Under the pieces are notes generated by a model that made no database searches, was not told the origin of the DNA, and saw nothing but the letters and a program-made list of their open reading frames with translations. This document shows, one piece after another, positions 55,110-64,000 of a stretch of DNA of 64,000 bases. The stretch is taken from positions 12,162,563-12,226,562 of the forward strand of contig RPFO01000213.1 of the NCBI GenBank assembly GCA_009746045.1, given 5' to 3'. Position 1 is the stretch's first letter. The number at the start of each line of letters is the position of its first letter. The position numbers and the translations under genes were made by a program. Origin of the DNA: Mesostigma viride (lineage: Eukaryota > Streptophyta > Mesostigmatophyceae > Mesostigmatales > Mesostigmataceae).

Positions 55110-56570
55110 AAGGGTTCGCAGCGCGGGCTCCGGCTCAGGTGCAAAGCGAACGAATTTATTAGGGGGACGGCCAAGCCTGGCAGCCATACCTGAGCTGAAG
55201 TTGCCCCGACGGATCCCCACACGTGCTGGGGAGCAGGTGACCGTCGATGCCGGTGGCGATGGCGGTGACGGCGGGGGCCGAGCAGGGGGCTGGGGCGCTG
55301 GCACGGCGGTATCCATGGGGGTCGCCGTCATTGGAGGAAGGTCCTGGCCGTTAATGCGGACGATGAAGACGCCATTAAAGAGGCGGGCATAGATGCTGCA
55401 CCGTAGTTGCGGGTTGGCCTGCTTGGCTGCCCGAGCCTCGTGGACCTCCGGCCGGTTCAAAGCGGCAGCCCGGGCCTCAAGCTGCTCGGGGGTATAGTAA
55501 TCGTCGATGCTCAGTTGGGTATCGTGGAGGTTCCGGCGGGCCTTCTGCACCTGCAGTTTGTCCTCCTTGCGGTGGAATTCCACCAAGAGAGGGGCGGTGG
55601 GGCCGCCGAGCCGTCGTGCCGTTTTGATGACGACGCTTTGGGCCACGCCGAGCTTCCCCAGGAAGGGGTCGCCCCGGAGGTAGGTGCCCAGGCGTGCATC
55701 GTTGACGTTCGAGGGGACGCCACGTACCACAATACTGCATGAGCGAATGGGTTCGTGCATAGCATCCCTTGTGCTGGCCTTGACGGCTGTTTTGATTTCG
55801 TTGATGAGCTCCGTAGGGTTCTGAAGCGTGGCGGCATAGGTGGTCTTGGCAGGAGTTATGGAGGCGGCAAGTTGTTGCTGGAGCTGGTGGAGGAGCTGCT
55901 GCTGCTGCTGCAGCCCTGCTGCAATGTGCAGGTGATGGCGGAGTGGATGGAGGTGTCGGCGTGTGAGGAAGGGGCGTGGTGGGTGGCGAGGTGGTTGTGG
56001 ACAGGGTTGAGGGCAGCGTTGAGGAGGGGAGGGAGGCGATCGAAGCAGGTATTGGCGACTTGCTTGGCGGTGATGTTGATGGCGGCCGCAACAGTGGGGT
56101 CGGCTCCCAGGTCCAGAGAGGCCATGACAAAGCTCTCAAGGGCGCTGTCGGAAAGACGGGAGCACGTCCACCAGACTGCGAGGCAGAGGTCAGTGTCGTC
56201 GGGGTCGTCGTGGAGAAAGTCCGACAGGTGGGTAACCTGTTGGTTGCAGTCCCGGATCTCGCACTTTTTCTCGGCAGCCAGGTGCAGGATGGTGAGGGCG
56301 GCAGCTCGGGACAGGCGCATGATGGCGTTAAGGCCTGGCCATTCATTTGCCAGGTAAAAATGCGGCAGCTTCCTCGGCAGAAAAGGCCTCCTCGCGGGTA
56401 TCCATGGCAGGGTCCCTGTTCGGCGGAGCGGTGGAGTGGAGCGGCTGGATGCTGACAGTGGCGTCCGGCATAGCGTGCAAGGGTGTTTCCAATGACGCCA
56501 TGGCTTCATCAGCGAGTTGGTGCAGGGCCGCGGACGCTTGTGATTGCTGGGATGAGTCGTATTCCGCCAT
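55110..56570 (-). CDS. LINE-1 ORF1, frame broken twice
   Basis: Starts MAEYDSSQQSQ at 56570. It shifts frame in an A/T run near 56355 into the frame with LTILHLAAEKKCEIRDC, and shifts again in the Gln/CAG run near 55910. The third frame carries QLAASITPAKTTYA and then an RRM-like segment (SIVVRGVPSNV, PTAPLLVEFHRKED, LQVQKARRNLHDTQLSIDDY). Restored, it is about 485 residues. RRM-type ORF1 proteins bind element RNA. The C-terminal end, Pro-rich then basic, is cut by element B. Confidence 0.75.
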
Positions 56571-56584
56571 ATCGAGCTGAAAAA

Positions 56585-56828
56585 AACAGCGATATTTGCT
56601 GGGCAGGGCGGTGCCGGTATCTTCGGAAATATTGAGCGATAGCTGTAGAAAATTATATCAGCGTGTTCGTCTTCCAAAGACGAGTCTAATGCAACCAACC
56701 CGATGAAATTTCATGGCCGGAGTCAAAAGTTATGAGCATTCTCGTATATTGCAACAGCGATATTTGCTGGGCAGGGCGGTGGCGGTATTTTCGGAAATAT
56801 TGAGCGATAGCTGTAGAGAAAAAAAAAA
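56585..56828 (-). promoter_or_regulatory. LINE-1 5' UTR with two repeat monomers
   Basis: AACAGCGATATTTGCTGGGC through GAGCGATAGCTGTAGA occurs at 56585-56651 and again at 56753-56816, 168 bp apart. Repeated 5' monomers often carry the internal promoter of LINEs; that use here is inference. The second monomer abuts the 5' end and an A run. Confidence 0.55.
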
Positions 56829-56838
56829 TAATGCCTAT

Positions 56839-58044
56839 CTCAGGCTAATAATGTGTGATTTTGTGCCAACAACCAAGTTGTTCCACCCAACAACACATTA
56901 AAAACCCTCTTCCAAAATGCCCATGCAACAAGCCGGACACGTGGAGGACCACACACGCAGTATATATAAAGAGAAAATAAGCTGACTTTTTATCCAGCCA
57001 ACCTGTGGCTAGCTGCTCTGGTTAGCATGACAAAGGCTATCATTTACTCAGTGGGAAAGGTGAAGAGACCATTGGAACAGCCTACCTGACGCATGTGCCA
57101 CCAAAGCATTGTGTCCCGCAAAATGCACACTGCCTCCTTTCTAACAGACAAGCACGAGCCGCTTTCTTTAGGAGACAGGTGCCAGCTCGTCAGTGTCTGG
57201 GGAAAATGATGCCGCTGCTTAGGAAGACCGCGTGAATTTCCTCGAACACAACTGTCTATAAAGCAAAAGAAATTTCAGAGAAGCATGGAAATAAAAGCAT
57301 TACACCTTCCCGACAGGTTGCGGGCCACGCGCTGCAGAAAGCCAGCCACGTCACAGACGCACTTGCTAAAAGACACCCGGCAGGAATCCAGCGATGCAGC
57401 GCCAGGACCCGCAACTTCCTGGCTGCATCTGGCCGGAAAGAAGGCAAAAAGCTTACGCTCAACGAGCTAAGAAAGCAGGAAAACGCTAGCTTAAGACGTT
57501 TAATACAAGAACGTACCATAACGGGCATTTATTCGTGCCCAGGCGCACAAGAAAGTCCACCCTTTCATGGAGAGGTTGGGCACGCATCGACGCGCAGGCC
57601 TAATGTTATCTTACCGCAAAATGACGGGAAAGGTAAAGATAGCAGCGGGAATTTTTACGGCTTTAGAAACATCATTAAACTAGCTTTCCTTACGACCATC
57701 AAAACTGGCAACAATCGACAAACACACCGGCAGGCATCCATTATACTTTATTCATCCCGACAGAAATTCAGGCCGGACCCCCCCTGCCGATGGCAAAGAA
57801 AAAAAGCCCGCGACATTATAGATCGCAACCATCCCGCCATAAATTAGAATCAGTGACTAATTTTTTCCAACAATCGAGAATTTTTTCTGCTTTCCGCGTG
57901 CCAGATTTGTCACGTTTCGTCTAAAAGCTGTCGCCATGGCCACTTCCGCAAGGGGTGCGCGCACCGTGCACCCACTTTTCACGGTATGGAGGGTACCGCG
58001 GAATTTTTTTGGCGCGGAAAATATTCGCCGCGCCGAGAACCCTT
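56839..58044. other. Unassigned intergenic stretch
   Basis: No supported gene. Several short frames without motifs. TATATATAAAG at 56960 could be a TATA-like element, without a visible gene. Confidence 0.35.
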
Positions 58045-61000
58045 ATAATTAATAGACACGTGACTGCGTCACGTGAGCATAAGTCCTCGGTGGGAGGGGA
58101 ACATGGGATGGAATGGATGATGTAGGCTATCTAGGTCCTAGTTACGGGGTTGTGGGCAGTGACCACGGCCCGAATCGCTATGAATGCCATATGCGGTCAC
58201 ACGCGGAGCCCCCACAGACTTGGGGGTGGTCTCCTTCATGGCTTAATTCATCACTACTTGCCATCTACCCTTGCGTACCAGTACCATCATGGGCCTGGTA
58301 GGTGAGGTAGAACTGGGTGGGTGCCACCGCCTTCCCCACTCACGCGGGACCGAAGGCGGCTCCCCCACCAGTCCTGCTCACCTTCCCCTCCCCTGAGGAT
58401 CGACAAGCAGCGGTGGCCTTTCTCGTCGCAAGCGGTTGCATGACCACACCTGGACGCTGGACGACGACCTGACCCCCGCCGGCTCAGCAGCAGCAGCGAC
58501 GCGACCTGTGGCCTGAATACCTCCGCCACAAGCAGGACCCCCAGAAGCCTAAGGTGTATTGGAGGGGTGGGCCGGACCTGATGATCAACCACATGCAAGA
58601 TGTGGACGCCCCCTGCGGGCCGGCTAGAATAGCCTAGCTTGTATCCATTGGTAGTCACTGCCGCCATGGCCGGCAGCCATGCCTAGAATGTTTGCCTAGC
58701 TGTGCCATGCACCATACCGGCTAGTCACGCGCAGTGACCGCTAACACACGGTTTGTCGGTAAACAACCACGACAGCCATAGCCTTAGAGTTAGCCCTTGA
58801 ATTAACAGCCATGCTACGCCCTGGCTATATGATCAGATTACTTGCCCACGCTCCTTGTTAGATATGCTCACTCACATTGGTCTTATTGCACCCACAGAAC
58901 TTGCCGGATCGTCTATCGTGTCCGATTGCAGCTGTGGCATGCCTCTGGCATGAAGGAGAACGGGGGTCTCTGCCCTTTCTTCCTGCATGTTGTGCACATA
59001 TACGATATACATGCAGGGATTAATAAAAGCACTTCGGTGCTCCGTGACTCCCGGCCCCAACGGGTGCACGAGTTTTAATTAATTAATTAATTGCGTACCA
59101 TCTGCCTCCATATTACAGACAAACCAGGAGGCTGCCCGCGGGTGTGAGCCCGTCACGTCTACATAGGGTAGCACATCAGTGCATGTCCATGCCGCGAGTC
59201 TAATACTGTATCACGAAAAGTCCACGGGTGGCGGCCCTGCCGCGCGCGGCCTGCATGGGGCACGCCAGGTGTGAAGTGAGGACATAATGCCGAGGCTCGG
59301 GGCGGGCTTGGTGCCAGGTAGTCTATCTGATGTGTCTACCTGATCTGTGCGGGCCAGGTGCCCGGCTAGGCCCAGACCAGGCGCCTGTGCCTAAGAATGT
59401 GGGAAACATAGGGCAAATCAGCGTACAAATCCTCATTACTAATGTGCAAACCTAAGGGGATGTTAAGGGACACTTGCGCGCAGCATCTTGGTGACGTTGC
59501 CGACTTGCCGTCGAGTCGTTGCTCCAGCTCCTGCGTCAGTGTCCAGGTCTTGGCGCCGTAGGTCAGGATCGTCACAATGACGACCTTGAAGAGGTCACGC
59601 TTGACAATCCGCAGGGTATACATAGGGCGGGGTTGCTCCACTAGCGGCGGTGGTCATGGAGTTGCGCCCACGCCATGCCGATCCGTGTCGTCAGGTCGTC
59701 CTCGCAGTCGGGAAGCCAACTGCCGACTGAGCAGCTTGAAACGGCGACCTGAAGTAGGGTAGTTGACCTCGGTGTTGTCTAAGAGGCGGAGTGTGGGCGG
59801 GGGCCCTGCCATGCCGAGGGCCAGGGCCTCCGTTTTGGGGCTGATTTCTAGACCAACCGCCCGAGCCTCGAGCGCCAGGCAGTCCAGCCAAAGTTCGGGG
59901 CAGACTCGGGCTTCTCGATGAGCGTGATGTCGTGACGGCATAAATGAGGTCAGCTAGTAAATTCTGCTTGTTAGTCGGCCCCCCTTCCCCAAGCTCGTTC
60001 GTGATCACTAGGCCAGGGGCACGGCCTGCAATGCTAGCAAGGTGGGCACGTACGTGCCTGGCGCATAACATAATCCACTATACAATAATAAACAGGTACG
60101 GCGACAGGACGCAACCCTGCCAGACGCCGGTCTGCAGTGGACATGGCGGGGTAAGGCCGTCTTGAGTGCGCACCGAAGTGGTCGACCCCTCGATCATACA
60201 GCGACGTGCGCCGGATGACGGTAATCAGGGGAGTGCGGATCGACGTGAGCGCGAGCAAGGACCGCCCATAGAGCGGCCCAGAGGACAGATTGAATCAGAA
60301 GCCTTGACGAAGTCGATCCTGAAGATCATGATGGCGGGAAACTCACCAGGTTGCAGGAGAGCGATTTCCTCGAAGAGGCGGCGCGCGACGAAGATGGCCA
60401 TGACGGTGTTAATTGCGCCCAGAACGAAAGCCCATAATTGACTTAAAAATTCCCCCAGGTGACGGTCGAGAGCAGAACAAAGGCGGTTGAGGATCATGCG
60501 CATGAACAACTTGAGTGCGGTGCTCTGGATGCAGACTCCGTGAGTATAGTTGGCGGGCCGGGTCGTCAGGGGAACCTTTGTTTTTGTACAGCATAATTAT
60601 ACGGTACAGCATAATACGGTGTATAGCTGTGCTGCCACTCAGGAATCGGCGGCGCGTCGGCCATTGCAGGATCCGGTTGCAAACCTCAAGCAGGAACCCC
60701 GTGAATGCCGTCAGGTTAATCACCAGGGCGGGGAGCTGGTCAGGTCCATCGGCGGCGTAGAAGTGGAGTTGCTTGGCGGCGGTGCTCAGCTCGAGCTTGC
60801 CTGAACGGCGGTAGCTCGTTGTTGGGGTCGGCCAGCTAGGGGTTCCGTCAGGGCTGGGTACGTGTTGTCCTGCTCAGCGGCCGGGCGGGCGGCGTGGGCG
60901 GCGCAGCTAGGGACGCCCGCATGCAGGCGCCACTCGCGCGGCCGCCAGAGGGCCAAGCGGCGGAGGCGGCGCCGGGGGGGCGCCGAGCACGGCCCGGGGA

Positions 61001-61184
61001 CTGCATGCAGGAGGCGGAATACCACTGGTCAAGCTGCTGCTGCGGTGAGCCAGAGAGCATCCGCGGCGCCGGCTGTGCGCTGCCAGCTGCATGGCCGTTG
61101 GTTGGGCGTGACGCAGGCGGGTCCAGGCGTACATACTTGCCGTGCTGGTCCTTGAGGTGGGCGAAGTACTCGCAGAAATGGAGG
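58045..61184 (-). pseudogene. Decayed LINE-1 copy (RT part to 3' end), riddled with micro-insertions
   Basis: Matches the intact LINE-1 from its 3' UTR (58045) to within the N-terminal part of the RT frame (61184), with the YADD region around 59925-59945 damaged. Substitutions are few, but insertions of 2-10 bases occur every few dozen bases and break every frame. A LINE-3 3' part is inserted at 58281-59090. Confidence 0.9.
58281..59090 (+). mobile_element. LINE-3 3' part inserted in the decayed LINE-1
   Basis: Flanked by TTGCGTACCA (58271-58280 and 59091-59100). It holds the C-terminal end of the LINE-3 ORF1-like frame, damaged by small insertions (58290-58625), then the 3' UTR, GTGCTCCGTGACTCCCGGCC and a (TTAA)n tail. 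Confidence 0.85.
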
Positions 61185-61954
61185 TCAGTCCAGTTATGCA
61201 ACACGAAGCTTGGAATGCCTGGGCACTGCCAAATGGCGAGTGTGTGCGTGAACGACGAGACACCTTGGCATTAGGATAGAATGGCACATATACTGCTGGC
61301 CAGCCGTCAACGATGGCTGGCCAGACTTTGCGTAAGTTAAACTAACTTACTGATCCTGGACGGACTAGCCTATCAGTTACAACCTGATCTAGTCAGTCCT
61401 AACATGACAACTACAGTCCCGGTACTGAGGTACCGGCTCATCACATACTGAGTACAGCCACGTGTCCATGCCACGACTGCTCTAGTCCAGCACCGTCCCA
61501 GTACCCAATTGGGCGCCGGCGGTGCTGGCACGTGTCCACTTAGGCTACAGGCGGGAGACTTAGACTAACTCCCACTTTAAGTTTTCTTTGGGTTTCAACA
61601 GAAACACACATAGCCATCAAATGGACGCAGCCATTCCCAATGCCTTAAAAAAACTGTCAGATAACCTACTAGGACCCAAAGGTCACCTCACACATGTACA
61701 AGAGATGCATTAAAAAGGCCCCATGTCTCAAGCATGGTTTCTTAACTGAGTGAGATGGGTGCTCCAGGCCCCAGCATGTCATGGTCATCCAAACAAGTGT
61801 CTCACAAAATTTTATTCAATAAATAACACATTCATCATGTCCCAACTTTCTAGACCAGTGCTTCTCACTGTCAGAAAACTACCCAGCTGCCACTGCAGCC
61901 TTTCAGCTGCAGTATTAGGCAGGGGGTCATGGGCTAACATGTACAATGTGCCAG
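61185..61954 (-). other. 3' region of the Copia-like element, LTR not delimited
   Basis: Lies between the Copia-like stop codon and the end of LINE-1 similarity. It should contain the 3' UTR and perhaps a 3' LTR, but no second LTR is in the window to define it. A perfect short palindrome, CTGGCCAGCC..GGCTGGCCAG, is at 61299-61327. Confidence 0.4.
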
Positions 61955-64000
61955 TCACTTCAGACTGTAACCAGGGTTCATCAACCCATACAAGACCTGG
62001 TATTGTGGTCCTGCTGCTTGTGGCACCTTGGTCAGTGCATCTGCAGCATTGTCTTTGTCCCTGACGTGGGCTTTAGACTCCAGGTACTTGCATTCCTGTT
62101 TTAGCACAATCCAATCCAGGTCCGAGTGTACAGCCAAAGGATTGGCAAGGAAAGAGATGATAGATTGAGAGTCAGTCAGCAAATGTGCTTTCACTCCTGC
62201 AGAGCTACCAGCCTGGTGTTGAAGCCAGACCAGCAAGTGATTGAGATACCTTGCATGCAAGACAGAAGATACCACAGCCCTGCATTCAGCTACATTGCTA
62301 CTCACAGCTTTCCTCTTGTGCAATCTACTGAACCAGGAGACTAGTGACTTCTTCCCACCTTGGTTATGCAGGAAAAACAATCCAGCCTCTCTGGCTTGAA
62401 CCTTGGTAACTACCCTGGACTCCATTGAACTATCCATCATGCACGTGATGTGAATGGGAGTAAACAGGTCCAGTGAGTGAAGCATCAAAGGTGGACCATC
62501 ATGCAACAACTGCTTGATTGCCCGTGCTCCTACCTCCTGTAGTACCTCATCATCTACCCTGCTCACAAAAGCCAGGTGGGGTGCACATGTAGCACATAGC
62601 CAACCAAGCTTGCCTCTAATGGTAGGGCACATGTCAGGGGTGATGTGAACAGGCAGGACATCCAGACAAGACTTAATGTATTCAGCAGAGGCCTGCATGG
62701 AACAAACCCAGCTGCCCTGCTGCTGCAGCAACTCAAGCATCATGCCACAGAACTTGACTGGCTCCTTGCCCAGCTCTAGCTGCTTGCCAATCTCAAAACT
62801 GGCAGACACCTGAGCTATGAAAGCATCCACTGCAGCTCTAGGACCTGAGATTAACTGATCATCCCCATGCCAGACAAACATCATCATTCCATCAGGGTGT
62901 GGGATGACAAACAAGCAAGGGTCAATGTCATCATAGGTGGCCCCTAGCTTCATGAATACCTCCTGTGCAGACAGCCTAAAAATTTTTGGAGCTGACTGCA
63001 ACCCTTCAACCCCCAGGTTTGGCCTCAACAAGGGTTGAACAATATCCCTGTGCCACACCTTAGGAGTATTCACCACGTATACCTGACCTCTCCAGACCTG
63101 CTGTGCTATGGCAGGGTCCCCCTTTAGAAAGGCTCTTTTGATATCTGTGGCTTTACACACATAATCCTTCCCTGTATTAAGCTGATGCAAAAACAAGGAA
63201 AGCAACACCTTGAGAGACGTTTGCTGAATACCAGGAGTATAAAGCTCAGCCTCTGTCAGCTCTGTAGAGCCCCTGAACTCAGTGACACATGGCCTAGCAT
63301 GGAAAATGGGTGGTCCCCCATCAGCCTGAGGTTTATGCTTGCACACAAACTTTAACCTTAGCTTCTTGGCTCCAGCTGGCATAGCATCAAGAGGAGTCAC
63401 AGGTGGTGTGTGTGTGGGACTACGTGCATCTGGAACAACCCACTCCTCCCTGGCTTTGGTAAAAGCCTCCAGCCACTTAAGAAACCCAATCTGCGTCTGG
63501 CAGTCCCGTACAATATCATCATAGGACAGGGGAGACATGGATGCAACATCCCATCTACCAAGCCCAAACGCTGAAGGGTGTAGCTTTTGAGAGTGTATGA
63601 GGTCCTCCACACACGGTTCCTGACCTGGGAGGTACTTGGGCTTAACTGCATTGATGGCAGCATCCAACCCAGTGCTAATCTGGCTCAAAGGGATTTTAAA
63701 ATGATCTAGAGGCACCTGTCCTACCCCTGCCACACTCAACCTCCCAGCTGAGATGACAACACCAGGGTAAGATACAAAAGGTTCCCCTAACAGGGCATTC
63801 CCTGAGTAACCCTCAACCACCTGAAATGGAGTGGGCATACCCAAGATTTGAATGCTCACCTGTCCTTTGACCTGCATTTTGGTTTTGCCTGAAAAATCTG
63901 ACACTCTAGCCCATGGTGAGGCCTTCATTTTCAGACCAGATACAGCTGCTGCACTGATGATACTCACCTGTGCTTGGGTGTCTACAGCCAAAATACTAGG
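61955..64000 (-). CDS. Copia-like polyprotein, partial: protease-like, RT, RNase H
   Basis: The frame is open at the window edge, so the N-terminus is missing. Numbering from 63991: residues 3-12 read VDTQAQVSII, a retropepsin-like active site with Gln where Gly is normal (DTQ for DTG). GNALLGEPFV near 68 resembles the second protease hallmark. About 150 residues later Copia-type RT begins: VCKATDIKRAFLKG (about 280, motif A) and VWHGDDQLISG (about 373, catalytic HGDD instead of YxDD). RNase H follows: MMDSS (about 518), AECRAVVSSVLHARYL (about 569), LLTDSQSIISFL (about 607) and NAADALTK (about 650). No integrase lies between protease and RT, unlike the normal Copia order. Confidence 0.85.
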   Translation of the reverse strand, partial: PSILAVDTQAQVSIISAAAVSGLKMKASPWARVSDFSGKTKMQVKGQVSIQILGMPTPFQVVEGYSGNALLGEPFVSYPGVVISAGRLSVAGVGQVPLDHFKIPLSQISTGLDAAINAVKPKYLPGQEPCVEDLIHSQKLHPSAFGLGRWDVASMSPLSYDDIVRDCQTQIGFLKWLEAFTKAREEWVVPDARSPTHTPPVTPLDAMPAGAKKLRLKFVCKHKPQADGGPPIFHARPCVTEFRGSTELTEAELYTPGIQQTSLKVLLSLFLHQLNTGKDYVCKATDIKRAFLKGDPAIAQQVWRGQVYVVNTPKVWHRDIVQPLLRPNLGVEGLQSAPKIFRLSAQEVFMKLGATYDDIDPCLFVIPHPDGMMMFVWHGDDQLISGPRAAVDAFIAQVSASFEIGKQLELGKEPVKFCGMMLELLQQQGSWVCSMQASAEYIKSCLDVLPVHITPDMCPTIRGKLGWLCATCAPHLAFVSRVDDEVLQEVGARAIKQLLHDGPPLMLHSLDLFTPIHITCMMDSSMESRVVTKVQAREAGLFFLHNQGGKKSLVSWFSRLHKRKAVSSNVAECRAVVSSVLHARYLNHLLVWLQHQAGSSAGVKAHLLTDSQSIISFLANPLAVHSDLDWIVLKQECKYLESKAHVRDKDNAADALTKVPQAAGPQYQVLYGLMNPGYSLK

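Larger units (their letters stand above)
50778..56828 (-). mobile_element. LINE-1, near full-length non-LTR retrotransposon
   Basis: Flanked by TAATGCCTAT (50768-50777 and 56829-56838). It has a 5' UTR with two repeat monomers, ORF1, an endonuclease-RT ORF, a short 3' UTR and a (TTAA)n tail. The span is 6051 bp, of which 592 bp is a later inverted-repeat insertion plus its duplication. Frame breaks in ORF1 and between endonuclease and RT make the copy inactive as read. Confidence 0.9.

Noticed and set aside
58287..58667. 126-codon frame on the minus strand
   Set aside because: It is the reverse of the LINE-3 ORF1 fragment on the plus strand.

Overview
This is eukaryotic DNA, most probably from a chlorophyte green alga of the volvocine/Chlamydomonas type. 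That assignment is an inference. It rests on a small-intron gene for a secreted protein with a proline-rich tail, mixed moderate-to-high GC, LINEs with tetra- or pentanucleotide (TTAA/TTAAT) tails, and long simple repeats. No bacterial gene, operon, rRNA, functional tRNA or CRISPR array was seen. Most of the window is transposable elements and satellites. Single-copy-looking genes are few.

Layout. 1-1645: a GC-rich Gly/Asp/Glu-rich open frame of unknown nature. 1.9-16 kb: minisatellites, a long degenerate CCCACCCA tract with a tRNA-derived SINE-like insert, and 3'-end fragments of four LINE families (LINE-1 to LINE-4 here). It includes a LINE-3 ORF1 (11.5-12.85 kb) and a LINE-2 reverse transcriptase fragment that carries another LINE-2 inside it. 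17036-23185: a ten-exon gene (+) for a predicted 399-residue secreted protein; all ten proposed exons join in one frame.

23.5-47.8 kb: a nested transposon complex just downstream of that gene. A 5'-truncated LINE-2 (target duplication GTTTGTCAAAT) is split by a Ty3/gypsy element with 571/574-bp LTRs (duplication TAATC). The Ty3 element is split by a 493-bp inverted-repeat element (duplication ATGA) and by a 12.0-kb CACTA element with perfect 56-bp terminal inverted repeats (duplication TG). The CACTA element holds older LINE fragments, an 86-bp satellite, a 1.9-kb (ATGG)n array and a small spliced gene with a possible zinc finger. The Ty3 element carries an RNase H1-N/viroplasmin-like ORF before gag and a long extra ORF after the chromodomain.

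50.8-56.8 kb: a near full-length LINE-1 (-) with ORF1, endonuclease and RT, 10-bp target duplications, and a second GTGCGAAAT-rich inverted-repeat element inserted. 58.0-61.2 kb: a decayed LINE-1 copy with a LINE-3 inside. Its differences from the intact copy are mainly tiny palindrome-forming insertions. 61.95-64 kb: the 3' part of a Copia-like polyprotein (-) in which protease is followed directly by RT and RNase H, with no integrase between.

Frame breaks are common even in elements that look young (near-identical LTRs). Some sit in homopolymers, so part of the apparent decay may be base-calling error. All family names come from reading motifs by eye; no database search was run.
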